NCBI RefSeq assembly: GCF_003473545.1 | Contig: NZ_QUCM01000014.1 | Span: 21,767-85,766 of the forward strand | Direction: 5' to 3' | DNA: 64,000 nucleotides | Source of the DNA: Clostridium sp. AM22-11AC | GTDB taxonomy: Bacteria > Bacillota > Clostridia > Lachnospirales > Lachnospiraceae | Shown here: positions 52,242 through 61,047 of the stretch, piece after piece | How the letters are laid out: each line of letters starts with the position of its first letter | Numbering within the stretch: position 1 is the first letter of the stretch | Translations under genes and position numbers: made by a program | Notes under the pieces: model-generated | What the model was told of the DNA's origin: nothing | The model's input: the letters and a program-made list of their open reading frames with translations, nothing else | Database searches by the model: none

Positions 52242-53537
52242 ATGGAGAAAAAGAGTATCATTAATGTTGATGGCCGTTTCTATTATGGCTGGGTCATGCT
52301 GATCTGCGGATTTATGACCATGTTTATCTGTTATGTAATTAAAGCAAACTGTACTTCCTTATTCTATACCCCGATCTGTGAAGAACTGGGCGTAACAAGA
52401 ACGGTTTACACACAGACCAATACCGTGCTTACCATCTGTATGCTCATCGGTTCTTCCTTTATTGGAAAGATCTACAAAAAGTATCCTGTTAAATATGTAC
52501 TTACAGGCTGTGTAGGCCTGGCTTCCCTGTGCTATCTGGGAATGTCCCGTGCAACCGCTATGTGGCAGTTCTTATTACTGTCCGGTATCCAGGGCTTTGC
52601 ATGGGCTGGCGCAACCAACCTTCCTGTAGGTATCATGATCAGTAACTGGTTCGGACCTAAGGTAAAAGGTACTGCAATGTCTATCGGTATGTTAGGTAGT
52701 GGTGCAGGTGCTCTGGTATGGGTAAACTTTATCAGTAAGATCATCGCAGGCAGCGGCTGGCGTACAGCTTACCTTGCAATGGCAGGTGTAAATGCTTTAA
52801 TGATCCCGATTGCTCTGATCCTGGTTGTAAGTATGCCAAGTGACAAGGGATTTGAAGTACGTGTAGGCGATCCTTCTCCGGAAGAAGTAGCAAAAGCAGG
52901 CGGTGTTTCCACACAGAAGACAGGTATCACAGGTACTCAGGCATTAAAGACAAGCCGCTGGTGGTTCCAGTGGATGGCAGCTATGGTTACCATGATCGGC
53001 GCATCCGCATTTAACTCACAGTGTGTAGCTTACTTCACAGACTTAACAGGTGACAAGGCCTCCGCAGCATTAGTTTACTCCGGTGCTTTAGGAACCATGA
53101 TCTTAGGTAAGTTCTTATTAGGTGTATTCTCTGATGTTCTTCATATTAAGAGAACTGCTGTACTGGCTCCATTGTTCTACGCAGGCGTATTTATCTGCAT
53201 GGCACTGGCAGCAACCAACATGGGCTTTACAAAGGGTATGACTTTATTCTACATGATCGGTGGTGCTGTTCCTTCTGTTATCCCTGCACTGATCACAGTA
53301 CATAACTTTGGTGATAAGGAATTCAGCGTTATGAACGGCTGGATGAACATGGCAGGAAACGTTGGACAGATCATTGGACCGACCATCGCAGCATTTGTAT
53401 TTGACGTAACTGGTACCTACCGTATGGCATGGATCATCTTTGCAGTATTAATGGTAGTAGTAGCACTGTTATACTTTATGTCTAATATCAGTAGCAAGAA
53501 GCAGATCGAAGAAATGGGTTATGTAATTCCACAGTAG
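52242..53537 (+). CDS. MFS transporter (oxalate:formate antiporter-like group)
   Basis: 431 residues, 12 predicted membrane segments in two halves with a central loop (residues about 200-235). N-terminal FYYGWVMLICGFMTMF and LPVGIMISNWFGPKVKGTAMSIGMLGSGAGALVW match the OFA group. It most likely carries a monocarboxylate or similar organic acid into the cell, or exchanges substrate for product. In carnitine metabolism the equivalent carrier is a betaine transporter (CaiT), so the MFS type here argues for a different, anionic substrate. Ribosome binding site GGAGAG; part of the sigma-54 operon. Confidence 0.9.
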   Translation: MEKKSIINVDGRFYYGWVMLICGFMTMFICYVIKANCTSLFYTPICEELGVTRTVYTQTNTVLTICMLIGSSFIGKIYKKYPVKYVLTGCVGLASLCYLGMSRATAMWQFLLLSGIQGFAWAGATNLPVGIMISNWFGPKVKGTAMSIGMLGSGAGALVWVNFISKIIAGSGWRTAYLAMAGVNALMIPIALILVVSMPSDKGFEVRVGDPSPEEVAKAGGVSTQKTGITGTQALKTSRWWFQWMAAMVTMIGASAFNSQCVAYFTDLTGDKASAALVYSGALGTMILGKFLLGVFSDVLHIKRTAVLAPLFYAGVFICMALAATNMGFTKGMTLFYMIGGAVPSVIPALITVHNFGDKEFSVMNGWMNMAGNVGQIIGPTIAAFVFDVTGTYRMAWIIFAVLMVVVALLYFMSNISSKKQIEEMGYVIPQ

Positions 53538-53568
53538 TGACCACATGACTTTTAAGAGGTGAATGATT

Positions 53569-54786
53569 ATGGCTGAAGAACGTAAACTGCCCTTACAGGG
53601 CCTGAAAGTAGTAGAACTGGGTACTCATTTTGCAGTACCCAGCGTTACAAGAATGCTGGCAGACTGGGGCGCAGAAGTAATTAAGGTTGAAAATGTAAAA
53701 GGTGACGCATGGAGAATTGTAGGACGCAATCAGAAATGCCCGATTACAGATGAAGAAAATCCATTTTTCATGGTCCCAAATGCTAATAAAAAGTTTGTAG
53801 CATTAAACTTAAAGGATCCAGATGGAAAAGAAGCACTGATCAAGCTGATCGGTTCAGCAGAGATCTTTGCCACCAATATGCGTATGGGCGCTCTGACCAA
53901 ACTGGGATTTGACTATGACTCTATGAAGAAACTGTATCCGGGATTGATCTATGTACACTTTACCGGATATGGATACAAGGGACCGGATGCTGCAAAGCCT
54001 GGTTTTGACTCGGTTGCATTCTGGGCACGCTCCGGATCCATGATGGACTGGGGAACTGAAGGAAACTTCCCATTCTTAGCTCCAACAGGTGCCGGTGATG
54101 CCATGGTAGGTTCTATCCTGTGTGCAGGAACCCTGGCAGCTCTGATCTCCAAGAGAGAAACGGGACAGGGTACTCTGGTATCTTCTTCCTTAATGGGCAG
54201 CTCCATCTGGTACAACAATGCAGCGGTTGTTTCTACCCAGTATGGCAATAAATTCCCGAAAGACAAGGATCATCCTGCTAACCCCTTTGGCTGGCAGTAT
54301 GAGTGCTCTGACGGTGAATGGCTGATGATCGGTGTTGTAGATTACGCAGACGCATATCGCAAGATCTTCCACCTGTTTGGCCGGGATGATATGTTAGATG
54401 ATGAAAGATTTAACACCATTTCTGCTGTACAGCAGCATCTGGATGAATTTATGCCGATCCTGCGTGGATATTTTAAGACAAAGACCAGAGATGAATGGGT
54501 GGATCTGATCGCAGGATTAAACATTGTAGTAGGAAAGATCGGTCACTTAAAGGATCTGGCTACAGATGAGCAGGCTATTGCAAACGAATTCGTACAGGAT
54601 GTAGAGTTCCCAAGCGGAAAGAAGGTTGCTATGCCGACTGTTCCGATTGAATTTTCTGCTTACGATACCAAGAGCAAGTATGAAAAGACAGGAGAGATCG
54701 GCCGTGATACAGAAGCCGTTCTGGGAGAAGTTGGTTATACAAAAGAACAGGTAGAAGCACTGCGCAGCCAGGGTGCAGCGAAATAA
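53569..54786 (+). CDS. Class III CoA-transferase (CaiB/BaiF family)
   Basis: 405 residues, standard length. N-terminal LPLQGLKVVELGTHFAVPSVTRMLADWGAEVIKVE, with ADWGAEVIKVE diagnostic, and the catalytic Asp in TGAGDAMVGS (about residue 180). It moves CoA from a product or donor acyl-CoA to the incoming acid, saving ATP once the pathway runs. The start at 53569 is preferred over 53563 because the GAGG site is 9 bp rather than 3 bp upstream. Last gene of the sigma-54 operon before the terminator-like stem at 54820. Confidence 0.93.
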   Translation: MAEERKLPLQGLKVVELGTHFAVPSVTRMLADWGAEVIKVENVKGDAWRIVGRNQKCPITDEENPFFMVPNANKKFVALNLKDPDGKEALIKLIGSAEIFATNMRMGALTKLGFDYDSMKKLYPGLIYVHFTGYGYKGPDAAKPGFDSVAFWARSGSMMDWGTEGNFPFLAPTGAGDAMVGSILCAGTLAALISKRETGQGTLVSSSLMGSSIWYNNAAVVSTQYGNKFPKDKDHPANPFGWQYECSDGEWLMIGVVDYADAYRKIFHLFGRDDMLDDERFNTISAVQQHLDEFMPILRGYFKTKTRDEWVDLIAGLNIVVGKIGHLKDLATDEQAIANEFVQDVEFPSGKKVAMPTVPIEFSAYDTKSKYEKTGEIGRDTEAVLGEVGYTKEQVEALRSQGAAK

Positions 54787-54819
54787 ATTATAATGTTCTT
54801 TCGGAGAACATCAAAATGT

Positions 54820-54850
54820 CAGGGACTGTGCTGTTTCAGAACAGTCCCTG
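54820..54850 (+). terminator. Terminator-like stem after the CoA-transferase gene
   Basis: CAGGGACTGT (54820-54829) pairs perfectly with ACAGTCCCTG (54841-54850). The T run behind it is short. A smaller stem ATGTTCT/AGAACAT lies at 54793-54811. Confidence 0.65.
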
Positions 54851-54892
54851 TGTTTACAGTTATAACAGAAAACAAAGCTGTGTCTGTAAAAG

Positions 54893-54921
54893 TTGACAGG
54901 AAAAATCCTTTACGATAGGAT
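54893..54921 (+). promoter_or_regulatory. Promoter of the regulator genes, with operator-like repeat
   Basis: TTGACA (54893-54898) and TAGGAT (54916-54921), 17 bp apart: a housekeeping-type promoter for the regulators, unlike the sigma-54 promoters they should control. ATCCT (54905-54909) and AGGAT (54917-54921) form an inverted repeat with 7-bp spacing that overlaps the -10 box. Confidence 0.7.
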
Positions 54922-54987
54922 AATAATAGTAAAAAATTGGGAATTATCTTTATAAATTATCATACAGATATAAAGGAGAACACTGCT

Positions 54988-56430
54988 ATGCTTATAAAAA
55001 ACGACGAAAGCTGTAATTCTGAAAAAACAATCCTTCGCTATCAGGAAAACGGGATCGCGGATCTGCTGGCCAGTGACTGGTACGGCATTATGCTCCTATC
55101 TCCCGGCGGGCGGGTATATCTGGATAATTATAATGATATTCATGGGATCGGCAATGATGTTCCTTTGGAGTTTGTAAGAAATTGTGTGGAATGGGACAGC
55201 CTGATCCATAACAAATCTATGACTTATACCTATAAAGAATGGAATTTCCTGATCTACTCTATTCGTCAGACAGACAAGGGAAACTGCGTTTTCTTTCTGC
55301 ATTGCAGGAAGGATAAGCCCTTTGATGCAAGAGATGTAAAATGGTACGAGCTGTACAGTGCCGTAGGCCAGCAGAGAGTGCTTCTGGAAAATGAACTGAT
55401 CCAGGAGAAAAACTATTTAAACAGTATCCTGGAAAGCTCGGAAGGCTGTATTGCTGTAGTAGATGAGGATAATAACATTGTTTCTGCCAATGATGAGGCA
55501 AAGGCTCTTTTTGGAAATAACTTAAGCCAGACACCTTCCGGAGAAATGTTATCCCTCATCAAAGCAGTGAAGCAGGTCCTTTCCCAGAAAGAAAAGATCG
55601 TTCTTCCACGTATGATCGTAAACGGAACGGAAAATGAATTTGGCTTTTCTATTTACAAATTTATACTGACACCTTTGCGAAGCAGCAAGGGAAGAGTAGG
55701 CTGTGTTGTAGTGGTGGCAACAGACATTACCCATGATTTCATCAATAAAAGACGAGCGACCCAGAGGCAGAATTTCCGTATGGCAGGCAATATTAATTTT
55801 GAGACAGCAAAGGAAATGCGTACCCCTCTGATGAACATTGAAGGATGTGCCAGCCTTTTGACCGATGCAGTGGGAGATAACAAGGACTCAAAAGAACTTC
55901 TTACCTATATAAAAGAAGAAGTAAATCATATCCTGCAGATCAATAACCGGATGCTTTCATTTTCCAACCTGACCCAGGAAAATACCTATGGTCAGATCGA
56001 TGTAAATGAGGTGCTGAAAAACTGTGTTTCTGCGTTGTATACACAGAGGACAAAGAAGAAACTGAGTATTGAAACAAAAATGGATGCAGATCTGCCATTA
56101 GTACGGGCGGAAAATGCGGATATCCAGCAGATCTTTTTTAACCTTCTGTTCAGTGCCTTTGACAATGCAAAGGAAAAAGGAAAGATCCAGGTAGATAGTC
56201 ATTATGATGACCAGGCAGGAGAGATCGTAGTAGATTTTGAACATGAGGGAAGCGGAAATGTTTTAGATGACCGTCAGTTGTGCCTTCAGATCAATGGAAG
56301 GGAAAAAGGGCAGATCGATATTCCGTTCCTTATGGCGAAAAAAATGGTATTGGACTGCGGTGGACAGCTGTTCACCCAGGAGAGAGAGGACGGAGGCAGC
56401 GTGCGGACAGTGAAATTTCCCTGTTCGTAG
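54988..56430 (+). CDS. Degenerate PAS-histidine-kinase-like sensor (phospho-acceptor His replaced by Lys)
   Basis: 480 residues with no membrane segments. Residues about 1-125 form an N-terminal input region, with a PAS domain at about 130-245 (NSILESSEGCIAVVDEDNNIVSANDEA). A HisKA-like helix pair follows in which the usual S-H-E-x-R-T-P-L reads AKEMRTPL, so Lys275 stands where the phospho-accepting His belongs. The HATPase-like end is also weak: FNLLFSAFDNA resembles the N box, but the G1 box reads FEHEGSGN instead of DxGxG. It probably cannot autophosphorylate. It is followed after 22 bp by a sigma-54 activator gene. ATG at 54988 has AAAGGAG upstream. It may act as a ligand-sensing protein or phosphatase toward the activator. 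Confidence 0.85.
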   Translation: MLIKNDESCNSEKTILRYQENGIADLLASDWYGIMLLSPGGRVYLDNYNDIHGIGNDVPLEFVRNCVEWDSLIHNKSMTYTYKEWNFLIYSIRQTDKGNCVFFLHCRKDKPFDARDVKWYELYSAVGQQRVLLENELIQEKNYLNSILESSEGCIAVVDEDNNIVSANDEAKALFGNNLSQTPSGEMLSLIKAVKQVLSQKEKIVLPRMIVNGTENEFGFSIYKFILTPLRSSKGRVGCVVVVATDITHDFINKRRATQRQNFRMAGNINFETAKEMRTPLMNIEGCASLLTDAVGDNKDSKELLTYIKEEVNHILQINNRMLSFSNLTQENTYGQIDVNEVLKNCVSALYTQRTKKKLSIETKMDADLPLVRAENADIQQIFFNLLFSAFDNAKEKGKIQVDSHYDDQAGEIVVDFEHEGSGNVLDDRQLCLQINGREKGQIDIPFLMAKKMVLDCGGQLFTQEREDGGSVRTVKFPCS

Positions 56431-56452
56431 AAAGGACCGGAGGTAGAGGAAA

Positions 56453-57844
56453 ATGGGAGAAACACTTACCATGAAACGGATACTGGTGGCGGACCATTCT
56501 GAAATTGCCAACCGCATGTTTTGCGCCGGACTTTCCAAATATGGTTTTTCTGTCAGCGCTGTGTCTACAACAGAAGAACTGATCCATAAATGTACCACAG
56601 AAGAGATCGACATGCTGCTTTTGGATCTGTATTTAGAGCAGACCAGTCAGATGGACCAGATCCATTATCTCAGAGAACTTTGCCCGGAAATGTATCTGAT
56701 CGTAATGAGCGATGAGCCTGATATTTCCAGTGCAGTACAGACCATGAAAAACGGGGCAGATGATTTTATTGAAAAGCCCTGTGATCTTGATACGATACTG
56801 AAAAAGATCCGGGAACTGCTGAAAAACGAAAGAGAACTGAAAAAAGAAACGAAGCAGCCGGCAGACGAGATCCTGCCTGCAGCAGACCGGGCAGTCCAGA
56901 AGATTGAAGAAGTAGTAGCAAAAGTAAAAGATTATCCAACCACCATACTGATCACAGGGGAGAGCGGAACCGGCAAGACTATGCTGGCAAAGCGGATCCA
57001 CAAGACCAGTGTGCGAAAGGACAGGCCCTTTGTTCATGTAAACTGTTCAGCGATCCCTGCGGAACTGTTTGAAAGTGAGCTGTTTGGCTATGAAAAAGGA
57101 GCTTTTACAGGAGCTATCCGCATGAAGCCCGGCAAATTTGAAGCAGCGGGAGAAGGAACCATTTTTTTAGATGAGATCGGACTGGTGCCATTTCATTTAC
57201 AGTCCAAGCTTTTAAATGTACTTCAGGAGCGCAGCTTTGAACGGGTAGGCGGAAATGAACCCATTGCCATGAAGGCAAGGGTGATCGCGGCTACCAATGC
57301 TAATTTAGAGCAGTGCGTGGAAAATGGAACCTTCCGCCGGGATCTGTATTACAGACTGAATGTGATCCAGTTAGAGATGCCGCCTCTCCGCTACAGGAGA
57401 GCAGATCTTAAAACTCTTACTGAAAAGTTCATAAAACGTTTTTGCGAGAGCTTTGGAAAACCGGTACCAGAGATCACAGCTGATTTCTGGAAGACTGTAA
57501 ATCAGTACAACTGGCCGGGAAATATAAGGGAACTGGAAAATGCCATTGAAAGCGCAGTAGCTCTTTGCGGAGACCAGCTTTCAGCAGACTGTCTTCCTTT
57601 AAGAGTGGGACAGGTACGGGCAGAAGAGCGGGGAGAAGAATACCCCAAGAAAGAAGTACCTCATAACCTGAAGCTTTATTTAAAGCAGCAGGAAGATGCC
57701 ATTATACAGGAAGCACTGGATAAATTTAACGGCCGTAAAGAAAAAGCGGCCCAATATCTGGGAATTTCTGACCGGACTCTCAGATATAAACTAAGCAACA
57801 TGGGAAAAACAGGAAAAGACAACGATAGTGAGGAATTAGAATGA
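56453..57844 (+). CDS. Sigma-54-dependent response regulator (NtrC family)
   Basis: 463 residues. Receiver domain (about 8-125) with the acidic residue in LVADHSE, phospho-acceptor Asp58 in MLLLDLY, Ser in VMSDEPD and Lys in FIEKPCD, all intact. AAA+ domain (about 150-380) with Walker A GESGTGKT, the sigma-54 contact loop GYEKGAFTGA, Walker B GTIFLDEIG and the arginine fingers in FRRDLYYRLN. C-terminal Fis-type HTH (about 425-455: NGRKEKAAQYLGISDRTLRYKL). It should activate the sigma-54 promoters at 49863 and 50141. GGAGG lies 9 bp before the ATG; an ATG at 56471 is an alternative. Overlaps the next gene by 4 bp. Confidence 0.95.
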   Translation: MGETLTMKRILVADHSEIANRMFCAGLSKYGFSVSAVSTTEELIHKCTTEEIDMLLLDLYLEQTSQMDQIHYLRELCPEMYLIVMSDEPDISSAVQTMKNGADDFIEKPCDLDTILKKIRELLKNERELKKETKQPADEILPAADRAVQKIEEVVAKVKDYPTTILITGESGTGKTMLAKRIHKTSVRKDRPFVHVNCSAIPAELFESELFGYEKGAFTGAIRMKPGKFEAAGEGTIFLDEIGLVPFHLQSKLLNVLQERSFERVGGNEPIAMKARVIAATNANLEQCVENGTFRRDLYYRLNVIQLEMPPLRYRRADLKTLTEKFIKRFCESFGKPVPEITADFWKTVNQYNWPGNIRELENAIESAVALCGDQLSADCLPLRVGQVRAEERGEEYPKKEVPHNLKLYLKQQEDAIIQEALDKFNGRKEKAAQYLGISDRTLRYKLSNMGKTGKDNDSEELE

Positions 57845-59364
57845 GCTTGTGGAAAGTATTTGAACGTTCTGTAAGGCTGTATGAGAACAAAACAGCCCTG
57901 ATCTTTGGGGAAGAACGGATCAGCTACAAACAGCTTTATGAAAAGAGCTGCCACATAGCAGATCATTTATATAAGATCGCAGGCGGAAAAGAGCAGCAGA
58001 AAGTATTTATCCTGTCAAAGAATTCTATTGACATGGTGGCTTTAATGCTTGCCTGTATGCGCCGCAATCTCATCGCCTGCCCGGTAAACTGGCGGCTTTC
58101 TGCCAGGGAACTGGCAGTGATCTTAAAAAACCACAATTATGTGATCCGCATCTGTGATGAGGAAAACAGGGGACTTTTAGAGGCTGCCTGCAGCTTTATC
58201 CCGGAAGAGACCTTTGTAAAAGCAGATCTTAGGGATCTTACAGATGATAAAAAAGCAGTTCCTGCCGTACCGGCGGCAGACCCGGACGGGGAAGATATTG
58301 TTATCCAGCTTTTTACCAGCGGAAGTACGGGAACACCGAAAGCGATCGGCCACACCAATGCAGGTATGACCGCTTACATGTATGATTATATGAAGGAGTC
58401 CAGATGGGAGCCTGAGGATATTTATCAGACCAGTGCCAATCTGTTCCATCTGTCAGGGCTTTCTGTTCTAACCAGCCTGATGGTGGGAAGTACAACGGTA
58501 TTTTTTGCAAGATTTGATTTGATAGAATTTTTGACAGTCATGGAACGGGAAAAGACCACCAGGATCAGTTTTGTGCCGACTCTGGTGACCAGACTGTTAA
58601 ATGACAGCCGTCTGAAAAACTTTCATTTTGACAGTGTAAAGAAGATCGTATACGGCGGTTCTCCTATGAACTATACTACGGTAGTGCGGGCAATGGAGCA
58701 TTTCCACTGCCAGTTAGAGCAGGCGTATGGAGCAACGGAAAGCTGCTGTATGTCCGTTCTTTTGCCGGAAGACCACAGGGACTGTGCAAAAGGTATTTTA
58801 GATAAGAAAGTATTAAATTCCGCAGGAAGACCCCTTCCAATGGTAAAGGTAAGGATCATTACGGAAAAAGGCTATGAGACCAATGGTCAGGCCTGCGGAG
58901 AGATTGAGATCAAAAGCCCTTTCCTCTGTTCAGAAAGTATGTCCGTACCGGGCACCAGAACAGAAGACGGGTATTATCCTACCGGAGATATAGGCTATAT
59001 GGATGAGAAAGGTTTTTTATATCTGGTAGGGAGAAAACACGATATGATCATCAGCGGTGGTGAGAATATCTATCCCAAAGAAGTGGAAGACTGTATCGCT
59101 TCTTTGAAACAGGATGTAAAACAGGTCTGTGTGCTGGGAATGCCGGATCCGGTCTGGGGAGAGCAGGTCACTGCCTGTATCGTCTTAAAAGAAGGTTCTA
59201 AACTGACAGAAGATGATATTGTGGCATGGTGTAAGAAGCACATAGCAAGTTATAAAAAGCCAAGAAAAGTAATCTTCTTTTCACAGCTTCCTGAAAACGC
59301 CAATGGCAAGGTTTCAAGGATCCTGTTAAAAGATCAGATCCAGAAAGGGGAAATAAGATCATGA
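57841..59364 (+). CDS. Acyl-CoA synthetase / CoA ligase (CaiC-like)
   Basis: 507 residues of the ANL family. Motifs: P-loop FTSGSTGTPKAIGHTN, QAYGATESCC, YPTGDIGYMDEKGFLYLVGRKHDMIISGGENIYPKEVE, and the C-terminal catalytic lysine in ENANGKVSR. It activates a carboxylic acid to the acyl-AMP and then the CoA thioester. Together with the CoA-transferase upstream it would supply the first CoA ester. Start and previous stop share ATGA; the end overlaps the next gene by 4 bp as well, so regulator, ligase and dehydrogenase are one coupled transcript. Confidence 0.93.
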   Translation: MSLWKVFERSVRLYENKTALIFGEERISYKQLYEKSCHIADHLYKIAGGKEQQKVFILSKNSIDMVALMLACMRRNLIACPVNWRLSARELAVILKNHNYVIRICDEENRGLLEAACSFIPEETFVKADLRDLTDDKKAVPAVPAADPDGEDIVIQLFTSGSTGTPKAIGHTNAGMTAYMYDYMKESRWEPEDIYQTSANLFHLSGLSVLTSLMVGSTTVFFARFDLIEFLTVMEREKTTRISFVPTLVTRLLNDSRLKNFHFDSVKKIVYGGSPMNYTTVVRAMEHFHCQLEQAYGATESCCMSVLLPEDHRDCAKGILDKKVLNSAGRPLPMVKVRIITEKGYETNGQACGEIEIKSPFLCSESMSVPGTRTEDGYYPTGDIGYMDEKGFLYLVGRKHDMIISGGENIYPKEVEDCIASLKQDVKQVCVLGMPDPVWGEQVTACIVLKEGSKLTEDDIVAWCKKHIASYKKPRKVIFFSQLPENANGKVSRILLKDQIQKGEIRS

Positions 59365-60125
59365 AAAACTATTTTGATGTAGCTGGCAAGTATGCAGTTG
59401 TAACAGGAGCTTCTTCCGGTCTGGGACGTCAGTTTGCGCTTTGTCTGGCAGAGCAGGGATGTAATGTAGCCATCGCAGCCCGCAGAGTAGAGCGCCTGGA
59501 AGAAGTAAAGAAAGAAGTAGAAGCTTACGGCGTAAAATGTCTGGTGCTGCCATGTGACGTAACTGATACAGAACAGATCCGTAATTCCGTAGACAAGGTT
59601 GTAAAAGAATTCGGACGTATTGATATCCTGATCAACAACGCAGCAGCTTCTTTTGCAACCCCTGTTGTAGAGACTACCGATGGCCAGTGGTACAATGTAA
59701 TGAAGACTAATGTAGACGGCGTTTTCTTCTTTGCAAGAGAAGTAGGAAAGGTTATGATCGCCCAGAACTACGGAAAGATCATCAACATCGGCTCCTTCCA
59801 CTGCCAGGTAACCATGAACGGTGTTCCACGTTCCGGTTATTCTACTGCAAAGGGCGCAGTTTTAATGATGTCCAAGGCACTGGCTGCAGAGTGGGCAAAG
59901 AATAACATTACTGTCAATGTTTTAGGTCCTGGATATTTTGCAAGTGAAATGTCTGCAAAGGTTGCAAATGAAGCATATGAGGCTTCTATCCGCAACAACT
60001 GCCCAATGGGACGCAGAGGAAATCCTGGCGAGTTGAACGGTGCTATGCTGTTCCTTGCATCAGATGCATCCAGTTATGTAACAGGACAGCTTCTGTTAGT
60101 AGATGGAGGCTGGACCATTGTATAG
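59361..60125 (+). CDS. Short-chain dehydrogenase/reductase
   Basis: 254 residues of classical SDR. Nucleotide motif TGASSGLGRQFALCLA, NNAA motif in DILINNAAASF, and catalytic YSTAKGA preceded by the serine in IGSFHCQ. AIAARRVERLEE after the glycine motif suggests NADP(H) or NAD(H) without clear decision. Closest in style to gluconate-5-dehydrogenase/3-oxoacyl reductases. In this operon it probably oxidises or reduces a hydroxyl/keto group on the acyl-CoA or the free acid. Last gene of the pathway region; a terminator follows. Confidence 0.93.
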   Translation: MKNYFDVAGKYAVVTGASSGLGRQFALCLAEQGCNVAIAARRVERLEEVKKEVEAYGVKCLVLPCDVTDTEQIRNSVDKVVKEFGRIDILINNAAASFATPVVETTDGQWYNVMKTNVDGVFFFAREVGKVMIAQNYGKIINIGSFHCQVTMNGVPRSGYSTAKGAVLMMSKALAAEWAKNNITVNVLGPGYFASEMSAKVANEAYEASIRNNCPMGRRGNPGELNGAMLFLASDASSYVTGQLLLVDGGWTIV

Positions 60126-60159
60126 TGGGTCTATAATAAATAAAATATAAAAAAACAGG

Positions 60160-60213
60160 AAAGACTGTCCTTATGTAACTGTAAATACAGATACAGAAAG
60201 GACGGTCTTTTTT
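60160..60213 (+). terminator. Terminator overlapping the next gene's ribosome binding site
   Basis: AAAGACTGTCCTT (60160-60172) pairs with AAGGACGGTCTTT (60198-60210; one T-G pair), followed by TTT and then directly the ATG at 60214. The 3' arm contains AAGGAC, the only plausible ribosome binding site of the next gene, so the hairpin would also block its translation. Confidence 0.75.
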
Positions 60214-60984
60214 ATGGGTAAAAATCAGAAGGACAAAAAAGAAGGAAAACAGGAAAATAAAGCGGCAGCCCCGTCACAGGGGCGAAAACTTCAGGAAAAA
60301 GAGATTGAAGAGAAAGAAGATACCCACCTGAAAAACTGGGGGCAGATGACTTTGGACGGAAATGAAAAAAAGAGAAAGATCCATCTTTTATCCATCATTG
60401 GAGAAGTGGAAGGACATGAAAATGCTTCAGGCGGTTCCAAGACGACAAAATATGACCATGTGCTTCCTGCACTGGCTCAGATTGAGGATGATGCCACAGT
60501 GGAGGGACTCTTAGTGCTTTTAAACACCTCCGGCGGTGATGTAGATGCCGGGCTTGCTATTGCGGAGATGATCGCGTCTATGAGTATTCCGGTGGTTTCC
60601 CTTGTTTTAGGAGGCAGTCATTCTATTGGGGTTCCTCTGGCAGTTGCTTCGGATTATTCTTTTATCGTGCCTTCGGGGACCATGATCGTACATCCGGTCC
60701 GTATGAGCGGGACGGTCATTGGAACAGCCCAGACTTATGAGTATTTTGCAATGATACAGGACCGGATCTTAAATTTTGTTTCTTCCCATGCAGATATTGC
60801 CTACGACCAGTTAAAGGCTTTGATGCACAATACAAAAATGCTGGCAAGGGATCTGGGAACCGTGCTGGTAGGACAGGAAGCAGTAGATGCAGGTCTTATT
60901 AAAGAAGTTGGAGGGATCAGGGAAGCATTAAAAAAGCTGTATGAGATGATTGATGAGTCCTGTGCAAAAAAACAGGGGTTTTAA
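60214..60984 (+). CDS. tepA: ClpP-class serine protease (TepA-like)
   Basis: 256 residues. A lysine/glutamate-rich N-terminus of about 50 residues (MGKNQKDKKEGKQENKAA...) precedes a ClpP/crotonase-like domain. Seen: LLNTSGGDVDAGLAIAEMI, the nucleophile in LGGSHSIGVPLAVA (Ser), and His in IVHPVRMSG. No signal peptide. Related Bacillus TepA is linked to protein export and sporulation, possibly processing signal peptides or membrane proteins in the cytoplasm. The ATG follows a terminator immediately, so expression may rely on a promoter I could not place or on read-through. Confidence 0.88.
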   Translation: MGKNQKDKKEGKQENKAAAPSQGRKLQEKEIEEKEDTHLKNWGQMTLDGNEKKRKIHLLSIIGEVEGHENASGGSKTTKYDHVLPALAQIEDDATVEGLLVLLNTSGGDVDAGLAIAEMIASMSIPVVSLVLGGSHSIGVPLAVASDYSFIVPSGTMIVHPVRMSGTVIGTAQTYEYFAMIQDRILNFVSSHADIAYDQLKALMHNTKMLARDLGTVLVGQEAVDAGLIKEVGGIREALKKLYEMIDESCAKKQGF

Positions 60985-61047
60985 TTTTTAATGGGGCAGT
61001 GTAAACTATAAAGAGAAGTTCGCCAGGCGCGATTTGGGGAGGATAGA

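Noticed and set aside
47988..60125. Bile-acid 7-dehydroxylation (bai) operon
   Set aside because: CoA ligase, CoA-transferase, MFS carrier and SDR are shared types, but BaiCD/BaiH flavoenzymes and the BaiE dehydratase are absent, and ETF plus acyl-CoA dehydrogenase do not belong to it.
47988..60125. Straight carnitine (cai) or gamma-butyrobetaine operon
   Set aside because: No betaine transporter of the BCCT type is present, the crotonase lacks hydratase residues, and an SDR is included; cai-like names were therefore not given as gene symbols.
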